From an uncultured Chlorobiaceae bacterium (lineage in GTDB: Bacteria; Bacteroidota; Chlorobiia; Chlorobiales; Chlorobiaceae), in the NCBI GenBank assembly GCA_903895195.1, contig CAITSZ010000032.1, forward strand, positions 1 to 64,000: a stretch of DNA of 64,000 bases, in the 5' to 3' direction. The first letter of the stretch is position 1. Each line of letters starts with the position of its first letter. The notes below the pieces were generated by a model that worked only from the letters and a program-made list of their open reading frames with translations, had not been told where the DNA came from and searched no databases. Shown one piece after another: positions 35,543 to 45,701 of this stretch. Made by a program: the position numbers and the translations under genes.

Positions 35543-35636
35543 GTGAAGAGGGAAGAGAAGAGAGTTGGCAGTGGGCAGTGGGCAGATGGCAGTTCTCGAA
35601 GTTCGGGAGACTGCCTACTGCCAATTGCCTGCTACT
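35535..35636. repeat. heptamer array at right edge of accessory block, with inverted arm
   Basis: Plus strand: one GTGCTGA unit, a purine spacer (aagagggaagagaagaga), GGCAGTN units, then a short loop and GGCAGTN units in reverse (actgcctactgcc). The two arms can fold into a hairpin and may end both the GT2 and nuoN transcripts. It begins inside the stop codon of the GT2 gene and ends within 5 bases of the nuoN stop. Confidence 0.88.
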
Positions 35637-35639
35637 TGT

Positions 35640-37175
35640 TCAGTGGAGTTTGAGGCCGAAGAGGGCTGATCCGTATTTGGCGAAGTCGGCCAGGGGCTGG
35701 AAGAAGAGGCCGAAGTAGATGGTTAGGAACATCAGGGCGGCCATGATGATGTTTGGGAGCAGGCCGGGGTTCATGTTTTTTTCTTCGGATGAGGGTGATT
35801 CGCGAAGGTACATGTTGAGGGGAATCAGCATGTAGTAGTATAGGGAGATCACGCTTGTCATGATGCCGATGAGGGCGATCCAGAGGTAGATTGAGCCTTT
35901 GGATAGCAGTGCGGAGAAGATCATCAGTTTGCCGATGAAGCCGAAGGTCGGTGGAAGACCTACGAGTGAGATCAGGAATACTGTCAGGGCTGCTCCTGCA
36001 AGTGGCATTTTTTTGCCCAGGCCGCGGTAGTCTTCGAGGTTTTCACTGCCTGTTTTGTTGGCTATCTGAATGACGACATAGAAGGCTCCGAAGTTCATGA
36101 GAAAATAGGAGAGCAAATAGAGCAGTGTGGCTTGTGTGCCGAACGCATCCATGACAATGACGCCGAGCAGGAGGTAGCCTGCATGGGCAATGGATGAGTA
36201 TGCAAGCAGTCGTTTAACGTTTTTTTGCCAGAGCGCTACGACGTTGCCGTAGATCATGGATGCGACAGAGATAATGATGAGAAGCGATACCCAGTTGAGG
36301 CCAAGAATATCCTCATATACCGGTCCACCATGCGGTACTGCCAGGTAGAAAAAGCGCATGAGAAGAGCAAAACCAGCAGCTTTTGATGCTACGGAAAGAT
36401 AGGCTGTGATAGGAGTAGGTGCACCTTCGTAAACATCGGGTGCCCAGAAATGAAATGGAACAGCACCGATTTTATAACCGAAACCTGCAAGTATAAGAAG
36501 TGTTGCAAGAATCATCACCACAGGGTCGTAGCCATGCAGAGAGAGCGCGGAAGAGATGTTGATGAGATTGGTCTCTCCAGTCAGTCCGTAGATAAGCGAA
36601 AAGCCGTAAACCATAAGGCCTGATGATACCGCTCCGTAGACCAGATATTTAAGCGCTGCTTCTGAGGAGCGGGGGTTGCGTTTGAAATAACCGGTAAGAA
36701 TGAAGGCCGAGAAACTGACGAGCTCCATGGAAAGGAAGATCATCATCATATCGGCTGATGATGCCATCATGATCATACCGATGACCATTGCGACAATGAG
36801 CGCGTAGTACTCGCCCATACTTTTCACTTCACTCTCGAACTGGTCGTCAGCCATCGTTATAATGACAGCCAGCATTCCGGAGAGAACAAAGAAGTATTTA
36901 AAGAAGATGGCAAATTCATCGAGCACGTACATCCCGAAGAAGATCTCTTCGGCAGGCATGAACTGCTGCCTGAAGATGAAGTATATGCTGCCAGCCAGAC
37001 CGAGAAGGGTTGAGATGGATAGCAGATTGTTTTTTTTGCCTTTAGCAACGAGATCGATAACGATCAGAAGCATAAAAAGCACGGATAGATAGATTTCAGG
37101 TATAAAGAATTCAACGCTCAGCGTTATACTTGCGATGATACTTTGAATTTCAGCACCTGATGGCAGCTCGAACAT
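35640..37175 (-). CDS. nuoN: NADH-quinone oxidoreductase-type complex I subunit N
   Basis: 511 aa antiporter-like membrane subunit, proton-pumping arm. About 14 helices. Conserved Lys/Glu positions in the Proton_antipo_M core are visible (MMIFLSMELVSFSAFILTGY, AVPFHFWAPDVYEGAPTPITAYLS, KNVKRLLAYSSIAHAGYLL). Last gene of the nuo operon. Its stop abuts a heptamer array. Confidence 0.93.
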   Translation of the reverse strand: MFELPSGAEIQSIIASITLSVEFFIPEIYLSVLFMLLIVIDLVAKGKKNNLLSISTLLGLAGSIYFIFRQQFMPAEEIFFGMYVLDEFAIFFKYFFVLSGMLAVIITMADDQFESEVKSMGEYYALIVAMVIGMIMMASSADMMMIFLSMELVSFSAFILTGYFKRNPRSSEAALKYLVYGAVSSGLMVYGFSLIYGLTGETNLINISSALSLHGYDPVVMILATLLILAGFGYKIGAVPFHFWAPDVYEGAPTPITAYLSVASKAAGFALLMRFFYLAVPHGGPVYEDILGLNWVSLLIIISVASMIYGNVVALWQKNVKRLLAYSSIAHAGYLLLGVIVMDAFGTQATLLYLLSYFLMNFGAFYVVIQIANKTGSENLEDYRGLGKKMPLAGAALTVFLISLVGLPPTFGFIGKLMIFSALLSKGSIYLWIALIGIMTSVISLYYYMLIPLNMYLRESPSSEEKNMNPGLLPNIIMAALMFLTIYFGLFFQPLADFAKYGSALFGLKLH

Positions 37176-37226
37176 AATTCTCTACAGTTTATTCTTTTAC
37201 CTCATTCTAACAATAATAAATAATCT

Positions 37227-38855
37227 CTACCTGATCGCCAGCGGTGTGAGCACTTCTACAAGCTTGTTAACGCTTGAGGTTATCATGCCGAGGATGGGCA
37301 TCGGATAGATACCGAGGAAAATAGTGATAACGACAAGTGGCACAAGCATGGTCAGTTCACGTGCGTCAAGGTCAATTTTGCCTTTCCAGTCGTGGAAGTG
37401 AATGTGTTCGTGACCATCTGCACCTATTTCAAGATCGTATGCAGCATCTGCTTTTCGCTTTCCAAGGAAGACCCTCTGGAGTGACCAGAGCAGATAGGCA
37501 GCACCGAATACTATACCAAGAACAGAGACCATAGCAATGTAGCGTGTTGTTATGGAGCTGAATGCACCGACAAAGACGAAGGCTTCGGAGATAAATCCGC
37601 TGAGGCCTGGAAGACCAAGAGATGCAAACCATGCAATGGTGACAACAGCTGTGTAGACCGGCATGTAGGATGCAAGGCCACCGAATTTGTCGATCTGACG
37701 GGTATGCGCACGATCGTAGATGACACCGACGAGAAGGAAGAGCATGGCTGTAATGGTGCCGTGGTTGAACATCTGGTAGAGTGCTCCAACCATTCCTTCG
37801 CTGTTGCCTGCTGCAAGACCGAGAAGAACATAGCCCATGTGACTGATGGATGAGTATGCAACCATCTTTTTAAGATCCTGCTGTGCGAGGGCGCAGAACG
37901 CTCCATAGATAATGTTGATGGCACCGAAAATACCGATGATGTACATGGAGGCATGAAAGACTTCCGGGAAAAGAGGGAAGTTGATACGCATCATCCCGTA
38001 GGTACCGAGCTTCAGCAGCACGCCGGCAAGAATAACTGAAATAGGAGTTGGTGCTTCGACGTGAGCATCGGGCAGCCAGGTATGGAACGGGAACATCGGA
38101 ACCTTGATAGCAAAGCCTACAAAAAGAACCGCAAAGGCGATGTAACGCCACATGGCATTTTGAGGCCCGAGAATTGCATCCTGAATATAGTTTGCCTGAT
38201 TTGCCATTGCCACAAGACTGAAGGTGTGGTTGCCGGTGACAGGGTCGATAACGCTGAAATAGAGGCCGATCATGACGAGTAGCATGAATACAGAGCCGAA
38301 CAGTGTATAGAGGAAGAACTTGATGGCTGCATATTCACGGTTAGGGCCACCCCATATACCGATGAGGAAGTACATAGGAAGCAGCATGAGTTCCCAGAAG
38401 ACATAGAACAGAAAGAAGTCGAGCGCTACAAAACAGCCCATCATCGCGGAAGCGAGCAGGTTGTAGAGAATAAAATATCCTTTTACCTGTTTCTGGATAG
38501 TCCAGCTTGAAAGAACACCTATGGCCGAAACAAGGGCTGTCAGGATGATCATGGTAACGGATATGCCGTCGACACCAAGGAAGTACTCGATGTTCAGCGA
38601 GGCGAGACCGCCAAGCTTCAGACCGATCCACGGCAGTTTTTCAACGAACTGGAAAGAACCGAGAGGACTACCTCCGGGACCTGCTGTTATTCCAGGCAGT
38701 GAGGGATCGTAAGCTCGCCAGATCAGAACTGCAACCACTCCCTGGGCAAGAGCCGCAAGCAATGAAACAATTCTGATTATCTGCTTTTGCGATGAAGGCA
38801 CGGCAAGAATAATCAGTCCGGCAATAATGGGCAGAAAAACAATTAAACTCAGCAT
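37227..38855 (-). CDS. nuoM: complex I subunit M
   Basis: 542 aa antiporter-like membrane subunit. Key segments: FFLFYVFWELMLLPMYFLIG, KVPMFPFHTWLPDAHVEAPT and QDLKKMVAYSSISHMGYVLLG. Slightly long in the C-terminal cytoplasmic loop (GADGHEHIHFHDWKGKID), which is His-rich. 51 bases from nuoN. Confidence 0.94.
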   Translation of the reverse strand: MLSLIVFLPIIAGLIILAVPSSQKQIIRIVSLLAALAQGVVAVLIWRAYDPSLPGITAGPGGSPLGSFQFVEKLPWIGLKLGGLASLNIEYFLGVDGISVTMIILTALVSAIGVLSSWTIQKQVKGYFILYNLLASAMMGCFVALDFFLFYVFWELMLLPMYFLIGIWGGPNREYAAIKFFLYTLFGSVFMLLVMIGLYFSVIDPVTGNHTFSLVAMANQANYIQDAILGPQNAMWRYIAFAVLFVGFAIKVPMFPFHTWLPDAHVEAPTPISVILAGVLLKLGTYGMMRINFPLFPEVFHASMYIIGIFGAINIIYGAFCALAQQDLKKMVAYSSISHMGYVLLGLAAGNSEGMVGALYQMFNHGTITAMLFLLVGVIYDRAHTRQIDKFGGLASYMPVYTAVVTIAWFASLGLPGLSGFISEAFVFVGAFSSITTRYIAMVSVLGIVFGAAYLLWSLQRVFLGKRKADAAYDLEIGADGHEHIHFHDWKGKIDLDARELTMLVPLVVITIFLGIYPMPILGMITSSVNKLVEVLTPLAIR

Positions 38856-38896
38856 GTTCCGTATCTGTAAGTTTTCAGATTAAAAGTAAATCCCTC

Positions 38897-41200
38897 TTAA
38901 TAGATCAGTCGTGTAAAATAAAAGACAAAATAACCGAAGACAACAGCAAGCAGCATGACAACATAGGTCTGAACCTTGCCTGTCTGAAGTTTTCGTAAAA
39001 CCGCACCTGTGGTGTTTACAGAGAATGCTGTAAAGTTCACCAGACCATCAACGACATATTTGTCGAAGCTGTTGTTTGCGAATGCAAGATTCTTGACAAT
39101 GAGAGCAACACCGTTGACAAATCCGTCTATAATATTGGTATCAAACCATGCGAGCATTTTCGAAAGGAGCATAGAGCCCTTTATAAACGTTGCATCGTAG
39201 ATTTCGTCCCAGTACCACTTGTTTAGCGAAAAGAGGTAGAGTGGACGAATCGCTTCAGCTGTTTTGTCGGGGTCAATGATTTTAAAGACAAATACTACAC
39301 CGGCCAAACTGATTCCAAGGATCACCATGATGCTTGAAATATATATTGCAGGGAAATGGGCTGCGTGCGATCCATGAGCGAGTTCAGCCTGACGCTCGTT
39401 TGTAAGTGCTGAGTGCTGAGTGTTGAGTGCTGAGTGTTGGCCTTCGGTTGCCGACTGCTGACTGCTTACTGCCGACTTTTGGGGTTCAAGTGCTGAGTGC
39501 TGAGTGCTGAGTGCTGAGTGTTGGCCTTCGGTTGCCGACTGCTGACTGCCTACTGCTGACTTTTGGGGTTCGGTTGCTGTCTGGTAACTGCCTACTACTG
39601 TTGCGGGGGTTTGGATCATTTTCATGAACCAGCCTTGGGCTCCGTCTAAGGGGTTCGGGGAGTAGACGAAGAATACTGATAGGGCTGCCAGAATTACGAG
39701 TGGGGCTCTCATGTTCCAGGAGACTTCGTGAACTTCATGAGCGGAGTGATGAAGGTCGTTGTGCGCGTCGTGTGCAGCATGAGCATGATGTGCGCCATGA
39801 AGATCATCGGCGGGCTTGAGGTGTGTGCGGCTTTCACCGAAGAATACAAGCCAGATCTGGCGACCCATATAGAAGGCCGTGAGCATGGCGGAAAAGAATC
39901 CGAGAACAGGAATAAGATAGTATACACCACCGCCTTCTACTTTGGCAAAGCCGATCGCTCCGGCAAGAATGGCATCTTTACTCATAAAGCCGCTGGTTAG
40001 AGGCAGACCGGCAAGAGCAAGCGTGGCGAGCGTGAAGGTTGCAAAGGTCCATGGCATGTGTTTGCGGAGACCGCCCATCCAGCGCATGTCCTGCTCGTGA
40101 TGCATGGCATGGATGATAGCGCCTGAACCAAGGAAAAGACAGGCTTTGAAAAATGCGTGTGTAACAAGGTGGAAGAGGGCTGCTGAGTATGCTCCTACAC
40201 CAAGACCGAGCACCATGTAGCCGAGCTGGGAAACGGTAGAGTACGCCAGAACCCTTTTGATATCGTTCTGGGTAATGGCTATTGTCGCTGCCATAAAGGC
40301 GGTGAATGCACCGATAAAGGCTATTACATGGAGAGCATCGGGCGTAAGAAGTACAAAGATACGGGCAACGAAATATACTCCTGCTGCAACCATTGTCGCT
40401 GCATGGATAAGGGCTGAAACCGGGGTCGGGCCTTCCATAGCATCCGGAAGCCAGATATGCAGAGGGAACTGAGCGGATTTACCGACGCAACCCATAAAGA
40501 GAAGAAGACCGGCAGCGGTGAGCCAGGCGTTTGACATTGCAAACTTCCCTGCTGCCAGGTTCAGATAGATCTCGGTAAAGCTGAAGGTATGGAACTGGGA
40601 GTAGAGAATAAGAATGCCGAGCCACATGCCGATATCGCCTACGCGATTGGCAAGAAAGGCTTTTTTCTGAGCATCGGCGGCACTGTCTTTTTCAAAAAAG
40701 AACCCTATAAGAAGGTAAGATGAGAGACCGACAAGTTCCCAGAAGATATAGATAGAAAAGAGGTTATCGGAAAGCACAATACCGAGCATGGAGAAGGTGA
40801 AGATTCCAAGAAATGCAAAATACCTTCCGTAGTTTTTGTCACCGGCCATGTATCCGGTGGAGTAGAGATGAACGAGGAGGCTGATGAGCGTGACCATCGC
40901 CAGCATGATCGCTGTAAGGTTGTCGATCACAATGCCCATCTTGATCTGCAGCGGGCCTATGCCGGGCACTTTGCCAAGGTCAATCCAGGTAAAATCCCAT
41001 GCAACTTTGAATGCCGGATCATAAGTCTGCACAATAACGGTCCAGAAGATATAGGCCGATATCGCAAATGCTGTACCAAGTATTCCCACCCCTACAAAAT
41101 CGCCACTGCGTGGAAGCCTGCGATTAAAGAAGATAAGAATGACAAACGAGAGCAGCGGCAGCAGCAGTACGACTATTGATAACTGAATTAAACTGTGCAT
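38897..41200 (-). CDS. nuoL: complex I subunit L with in-frame repeat insertion
   Basis: 767 aa against about 610-700 expected. Core motifs: IFWELVGLSSYLLIGFFF, AQFPLHIWLPDAMEGPTPVSA and NDIKRVLAYSTVSQLGYM. After the antiporter core there is a His-rich stretch (LHGAHHAHAAHDAHNDLHH). From about residue 534 to 599 come two 28-residue tandem copies (EPQKSAVGSQQSATEGQHSA...) encoded by a heptamer-derived array. The C-terminal lateral helix and last membrane helix are intact beyond it (NKWYWDEIYDATFIKG), so the protein probably remains functional. Confidence 0.93.
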   Translation of the reverse strand: MHSLIQLSIVVLLLPLLSFVILIFFNRRLPRSGDFVGVGILGTAFAISAYIFWTVIVQTYDPAFKVAWDFTWIDLGKVPGIGPLQIKMGIVIDNLTAIMLAMVTLISLLVHLYSTGYMAGDKNYGRYFAFLGIFTFSMLGIVLSDNLFSIYIFWELVGLSSYLLIGFFFEKDSAADAQKKAFLANRVGDIGMWLGILILYSQFHTFSFTEIYLNLAAGKFAMSNAWLTAAGLLLFMGCVGKSAQFPLHIWLPDAMEGPTPVSALIHAATMVAAGVYFVARIFVLLTPDALHVIAFIGAFTAFMAATIAITQNDIKRVLAYSTVSQLGYMVLGLGVGAYSAALFHLVTHAFFKACLFLGSGAIIHAMHHEQDMRWMGGLRKHMPWTFATFTLATLALAGLPLTSGFMSKDAILAGAIGFAKVEGGGVYYLIPVLGFFSAMLTAFYMGRQIWLVFFGESRTHLKPADDLHGAHHAHAAHDAHNDLHHSAHEVHEVSWNMRAPLVILAALSVFFVYSPNPLDGAQGWFMKMIQTPATVVGSYQTATEPQKSAVGSQQSATEGQHSALSTQHSALEPQKSAVSSQQSATEGQHSALNTQHSALTNERQAELAHGSHAAHFPAIYISSIMVILGISLAGVVFVFKIIDPDKTAEAIRPLYLFSLNKWYWDEIYDATFIKGSMLLSKMLAWFDTNIIDGFVNGVALIVKNLAFANNSFDKYVVDGLVNFTAFSVNTTGAVLRKLQTGKVQTYVVMLLAVVFGYFVFYFTRLIY
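39404..39598. repeat. heptamer array inside nuoL, with 84-bp tandem duplication
   Basis: Plus strand: GTGCTGA units with gtgttga variants, then reversed A-type units (gactgctgactgcctactgc) and ttttggggttc. The composite is present twice with an 84-bp period, i.e. 28 codons. Unlike the other arrays, A and B modules lie on opposite strands here. Confidence 0.9.
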
Positions 41201-41263
41201 GTTCTTTTGAAATGTTTACTCGAATAAAATTAAAACCCCAGGATACTACGACGACTCGCCTTT

Positions 41264-41581
41264 TTACTCTTTCATTGTATCTATACTGGAAACATCGACA
41301 CTCTTGAATATTTTGAAAATGTTGATCACGATTGCAAGAGCGATAGCTGCTTCGGCAGCCGCAATAACGATAACGAAGAGAGAGAACATCACGCCACCCA
41401 TTCCTCCGTTATATTTGGAAAAAGCGAGAAAATTGATGTTCGCGGCATTAAGAATAAGTTCAACACCCATGAGAACAACAATGGCGTTCTTGCGGGTCAT
41501 GACGGCGAAGAGTCCGAACCCGAGAAGAAAGACCGATATGGTGAGGTAATGGTTGAGCCCTATGGGAATCAAATGTTCCAT
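41264..41581 (-). CDS. nuoK: complex I subunit K
   Basis: 105 aa, three membrane helices. Conserved Glu residues sit inside helices 2 and 3: VLMGVELILNAANINFLAF and VIVIAAAEAAIALAIVI. Part of the proton path. Between nuoJ (12 bases) and nuoL. Confidence 0.94.
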   Translation of the reverse strand: MEHLIPIGLNHYLTISVFLLGFGLFAVMTRKNAIVVLMGVELILNAANINFLAFSKYNGGMGGVMFSLFVIVIAAAEAAIALAIVINIFKIFKSVDVSSIDTMKE

Positions 41582-41592
41582 GTTAATAATAC

Positions 41593-42117
41593 TTATAAGT
41601 TGTTGTTGTCGGGCTTGTCGAAGCGTGCAAGAAATGCTGCGCCGATAAGTGCTGCAAGCAGCAGTATGGAGACCATTTCAAACGGAAGCACATAGTGCGA
41701 CATGGTTTCGAAGCCGATGCGCTCGACAAGGCTGCCGTGAAGCTGGGTTTCGGATGGCTTCCATGTGTGCGTGGTATAAAAGGTATAGAGTAAGGCTGCG
41801 ATCGTACCGGCAAGGATGAGTGTTCCGGGTATGATGTGCAGGACGTCACTTTTGAGCTCTGTATTCATGATGCCTTTGGTAAACATGACACCGAAGAGAA
41901 GGAGGACAAGGATACCGCCGACATAGACCACAACCTGGGTAACGGCAAGAAAATCGGCACTCAGAAAGACGTAAAGAGCCGCCACTCCAAAAAATGTAAA
42001 CAGGAGCGAGAATGCGGAGTAGATAACATTGCGCGAAAAAACAACAAATGCGGCAGAGAATACCGTTAAGGCCGCAAAGAGATAGAAAATGACTGTGTAT
42101 GTCGGGCTGTTCATCAT
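41593..42117 (-). CDS. nuoJ: complex I subunit J
   Basis: 174 aa, five membrane helices. Helix 3 region FLAVTQVVVYVGGILVLLLF contains the pi-bulge segment with the conserved Tyr and Gly residues. 8 bases from nuoI. Confidence 0.93.
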   Translation of the reverse strand: MMNSPTYTVIFYLFAALTVFSAAFVVFSRNVIYSAFSLLFTFFGVAALYVFLSADFLAVTQVVVYVGGILVLLLFGVMFTKGIMNTELKSDVLHIIPGTLILAGTIAALLYTFYTTHTWKPSETQLHGSLVERIGFETMSHYVLPFEMVSILLLAALIGAAFLARFDKPDNNNL

Positions 42118-42125
42118 AATAGTGG

Positions 42126-42764
42126 TTATTCTCCGTCGGATTTTGGTTCTTCCTGAGGCGCGGCCTGTGCTGCTTCAGCTGCCTTTCTTTCTTTTTCGGC
42201 CTGGGCCTTTGCCTGAATTTCGGCAAGCTTATTACGCTTGGATTCTGCTTCGAGACGGGTGAGGTTTCCGAAATGATAGAGCATGTTGCTGCGATCGAAC
42301 TCTGAAAAGTCACTGACCGGTGTGTGTACAAGACATTCTGTCGGGCATACGGTGGCACACATGCCGCATGTCATGCATTTTGCCACATCAATGTCAAAAA
42401 CAGGAACCCAGAACTTTTTCTGTTGTCCGTCGGATGTTTTTCCGCAAAGCGCCATATCGTCGGGCGCAACTTTGATAGTTTCGATTGTGATGCAGGATAT
42501 CGGACATGCCCGTTCGCACTGGCCGCATCCGATACAATCCTCAATGGCGTTGTAGAGCCGGTAGCGTCCGTTCTTCGGCGTAGGGATTACCTCGCGAGGG
42601 TATTGCAGGGTCACAAGACCATCTACCTGACGGAAATAGTCGACATCATCAACACCGGCATCGCCTTTGCGATTGAGAGCATTGAAAAAATGCTTCAGGG
42701 TGATTCCCAAGCCGGTCGCTATGGTGACTGCTCCGGTTTTTATATTCCTGAAATACTCACTCAT
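42126..42764 (-). CDS. nuoI: complex I subunit I, 2x[4Fe-4S] ferredoxin-like
   Basis: 212 aa. Two CxxCxxCxxxCP motifs: CIGCGQCERACPISC and CMTCGMCATVCPTEC, binding clusters N6a and N6b. The C-terminal 40 residues form a charged Ala/Glu/Lys tail (KAQAEKERKAAEAAQAA) beyond the usual end. Without NuoEFG this subunit is the likely electron entry surface. Confidence 0.95.
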   Translation of the reverse strand: MSEYFRNIKTGAVTIATGLGITLKHFFNALNRKGDAGVDDVDYFRQVDGLVTLQYPREVIPTPKNGRYRLYNAIEDCIGCGQCERACPISCITIETIKVAPDDMALCGKTSDGQQKKFWVPVFDIDVAKCMTCGMCATVCPTECLVHTPVSDFSEFDRSNMLYHFGNLTRLEAESKRNKLAEIQAKAQAEKERKAAEAAQAAPQEEPKSDGE

Positions 42765-42808
42765 AATCTGTACGTCATTACTTTCCTACAATTGACTGTT
42801 GAACTCTC

Positions 42809-43927
42809 TTAAGGAACAAATATTACCCAGATGGCCGTAAGCACGAAGCTTACAAAAGCAAAGGGGGTCAAGACCTTCCAGCATAGGTACATCAGCTGGT
42901 CGACCCTTAAACGGGGAAGCGTCCAGCGAAGCCACATCTGCACAAAAATAAAGAAGAACCCTTTCATGATAATCCAGAACGCACCCCAGACCGGACCGTT
43001 GGTCCATGCATTGAGAGCGAAAGAGCCGATATCGGGGAGCGGAGAATTCCAGCCACCTAAGAATACTATAGAAATAATAGCTGAAACCATAAACATGCTG
43101 CCGTATTCAGCAAGGAAAATAACGGCAAACTTCATTCCTGAGTATTCGGTGAAATAACCTGCTACCAGCTCGGATTCCGCCTCGGGAATATCGAAAGGTG
43201 CACGGTTGACTTCGGCAAGAGAAGCGATAAAGTAGATGAGAAACGGGAGCCATGCAATTGGCGATTGAAAGAGAAAGAAGTGTGCAAATCCGTAGGAGCC
43301 TGACTGAAGCATGGTGATCTTCTGCATATCAAGGGTACCGGCCATCATGGCACCGCACAGAAGGGCTATTGCAGCCGGAATTTCATAACTGACAATCTGG
43401 GCAACGCTGCGGACAGCTCCATAGAGTGACCATTTGTTGTTTGACCCCCAGCCTGCAGCAAGAATACCTACAACTTCAATAGCGACAATGCCGATGGCAA
43501 AAAAGAGACCGACATTGAGACTTGCACCTATAAATGCTGAGCTGAAAGGCAGTACGGCATAAGCTAAAAATGAGCCGACAAAAAGAATACCGGGCCCGAT
43601 AACAAAGAGAAACTTATCGGCTGAAGTCGGAACGATGTCCTCTTTCTGGAGAAGCTTGAGAATATCGGCAATGGTCTGAAGGATACCCCATTTACCAACT
43701 TCCATGGGACCAAGACGATCCTGCATGAAGGCGGAAATCTTGCGTTCACCGTAGACGCCGTAGGTAAGCGAGTAGAGTGCAATAAAGACGAGGGGGATGG
43801 CGGCAAGAATTACCAACCCGAGAGGCAGGCCCATTGGAGTGAATCCTACTAAAGCTTCGGACCAGGCATTGAGACTGTTACCCATAAGTAAAGGCATGCT
43901 GATGTGAGGCAATGGTGTTAAAATCAT
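42809..43927 (-). CDS. nuoH: complex I subunit H
   Basis: 372 aa, eight membrane helices. Signature [19 protein letters not shown], then [19 protein letters not shown] and [24 protein letters not shown] around the quinone channel. The start overlaps the nuoD stop by 4 bases. Confidence 0.95.
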   Translation of the reverse strand: MILTPLPHISMPLLMGNSLNAWSEALVGFTPMGLPLGLVILAAIPLVFIALYSLTYGVYGERKISAFMQDRLGPMEVGKWGILQTIADILKLLQKEDIVPTSADKFLFVIGPGILFVGSFLAYAVLPFSSAFIGASLNVGLFFAIGIVAIEVVGILAAGWGSNNKWSLYGAVRSVAQIVSYEIPAAIALLCGAMMAGTLDMQKITMLQSGSYGFAHFFLFQSPIAWLPFLIYFIASLAEVNRAPFDIPEAESELVAGYFTEYSGMKFAVIFLAEYGSMFMVSAIISIVFLGGWNSPLPDIGSFALNAWTNGPVWGAFWIIMKGFFFIFVQMWLRWTLPRLRVDQLMYLCWKVLTPFAFVSFVLTAIWVIFVP

Positions 43928-45126
43928 CTGTCAACCTCCCCGAGGACGATATCGATGCTGCCTATAATGGCGACAAGATCGGGGATCAACTGACCTTTAG
44001 AAAGGTCTTTCATCGCTGAAAGATTAACGAAACAGGAGGAACGTGCCTTACAGCGTAGTGGTTTGGTTGATTTTCCATCACTCTGGATATAAAAACCAAG
44101 CTCCCCACGAGGGTTTTCGGCACGACCATAGACTTCGCCTGCTTTTGGACGAACACGCTTTGGAACTGCTGACCTTGCATTGAAGCCTTCTGCAGATGGC
44201 ATTTTATCGATGCACTGCTCGATAATCTTGAGGCTTTCGTCCATTTCAAGAGCACGGACAAGATGGCGTGAGAGACAGTCGCCAATATCGGAGACCTTGC
44301 CATCAGGCACCGGCACTTCAAAATCGAGCTCGGGATAGACTGAATAAGGATCGTTCCGTCTCAAATCCCATTTGACACCGGAACCGCGAAGCATAGGGCC
44401 TGACCAGCCATAGTTGATGGCAACGTCGGCCGGCATGATGCCGATACCGCGGGTACGTTTGACGAAGATTTCGTTTTCGGTGAGAAGTTTGTAGAGCTCA
44501 ACTGTTTTTGGTCTGAAGTAGGTGACGAACTCCATGACCCGCTTGCTGAAATCAGCGGGAACATCGTAGGCAAGTCCGCCGACCCATATATAGTTATAGA
44601 GCATTCGTGCGCCGGAAGCCCACTCAAGAAGGCTGAGGATGATTTCGCGGTCACGGAAGCAGAAGAGAAATGGTGTAAATGCGCCAAGATCGATTCCATA
44701 GGTGCCGATGGCAACGAGATGCGAGGCTATTCTGTTCAGCTCGGCAACGATAACCCTGATAAATTCGACACGGCGGGGAATTTCGACATCAAGAAGCTTT
44801 TCAACGGTAATGGCGTAGGCAAACTCGCTGTTCATGCCTGCCAGATAGTCGAGACGGTCGGTGTAGGGGACAATGGCCGGGTAATCTACATTTTCGCAAC
44901 ACTTTTCGAAACAGCGGTGGAGGTAGCCGAGATAAGGTTCGGCATGGGTAACAACCTCTCCATCTGTAAGACATTCCAGTTTAAGAACACCGTGGGTTGA
45001 AGGGTGCTGAGGACCCATGGCGAGAACCATCTGTTCTGTCTGAAGGTCCTTTTCGAGGATAACGACGTTGTTGCCTTTTCGGGTAACCCTGACTGAACCC
45101 ATTCCAGCTATATCTAATTCCTGCAT
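43924..45126 (-). CDS. nuoD: complex I subunit D (49-kDa homologue)
   Basis: 400 aa. [15 protein letters not shown] carries the quinone-site His; [16 protein letters not shown] and the C-terminal [19 protein letters not shown] are family hallmarks. Homologue of hydrogenase large subunits but without Ni-binding cysteines. Separate from nuoC (no CD fusion). Confidence 0.95.
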   Translation of the reverse strand: MQELDIAGMGSVRVTRKGNNVVILEKDLQTEQMVLAMGPQHPSTHGVLKLECLTDGEVVTHAEPYLGYLHRCFEKCCENVDYPAIVPYTDRLDYLAGMNSEFAYAITVEKLLDVEIPRRVEFIRVIVAELNRIASHLVAIGTYGIDLGAFTPFLFCFRDREIILSLLEWASGARMLYNYIWVGGLAYDVPADFSKRVMEFVTYFRPKTVELYKLLTENEIFVKRTRGIGIMPADVAINYGWSGPMLRGSGVKWDLRRNDPYSVYPELDFEVPVPDGKVSDIGDCLSRHLVRALEMDESLKIIEQCIDKMPSAEGFNARSAVPKRVRPKAGEVYGRAENPRGELGFYIQSDGKSTKPLRCKARSSCFVNLSAMKDLSKGQLIPDLVAIIGSIDIVLGEVDR

Positions 45127-45157
45127 ACGTGAGCTGCTTTTACTATTGAAAACACTG

Positions 45158-45676
45158 TTAGTAGGGCACCTTGATTCCGTGATAACTCTCCTGAACCTTA
45201 TAGTCCTTCAGTAGAGGATGGCCTTCCCAGTCGTCAGGGCAGAGTATCCGCCGCATATCGGGATGAGAAGAAAAGAGCATACCGAACAAGTCATACGCCT
45301 CTCTTTCGTGCCAGTTTGCTGTATGCCAGACTCCGGCAACACTCGGGATTGATCCACCCGTGCGGGCACACTTGACCTTGACGGCGATTTTATGATTGAG
45401 TTGGCCGAGAGATTCGAGATTACAGACAATTCCCACCTTATCTTCCGATTGATAATCAACGCCTGAAAGGCAAGCCATGTAATTGAACTTAAGCTTGGGA
45501 TTATCGCGCATGAAGAGTGCTATTTCAGGCCACACCGCTGTATCGAGAACCTCAAAAAACGGCATGGTTTCGTTGGCATCGAAAGCCGTAACGGCATCGC
45601 CAAATTTATCGTGGATAATGGCGTATGCTGCAGCGCTTTGCTGAACCGAGTGCGATAAAACATGTCCTTCTTCCAT
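45158..45676 (-). CDS. nuoC: complex I subunit C (30-kDa homologue)
   Basis: 172 aa. Core [18 protein letters not shown], then [33 protein letters not shown], the diagnostic 30-kDa motif. Binds NuoD in the peripheral arm. 31 bases from nuoD. Confidence 0.94.
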   Translation of the reverse strand: MEEGHVLSHSVQQSAAAYAIIHDKFGDAVTAFDANETMPFFEVLDTAVWPEIALFMRDNPKLKFNYMACLSGVDYQSEDKVGIVCNLESLGQLNHKIAVKVKCARTGGSIPSVAGVWHTANWHEREAYDLFGMLFSSHPDMRRILCPDDWEGHPLLKDYKVQESYHGIKVPY

Positions 45677-45701
45677 CTCTGTGGTATGCCTGTTTATTTA
45701 A

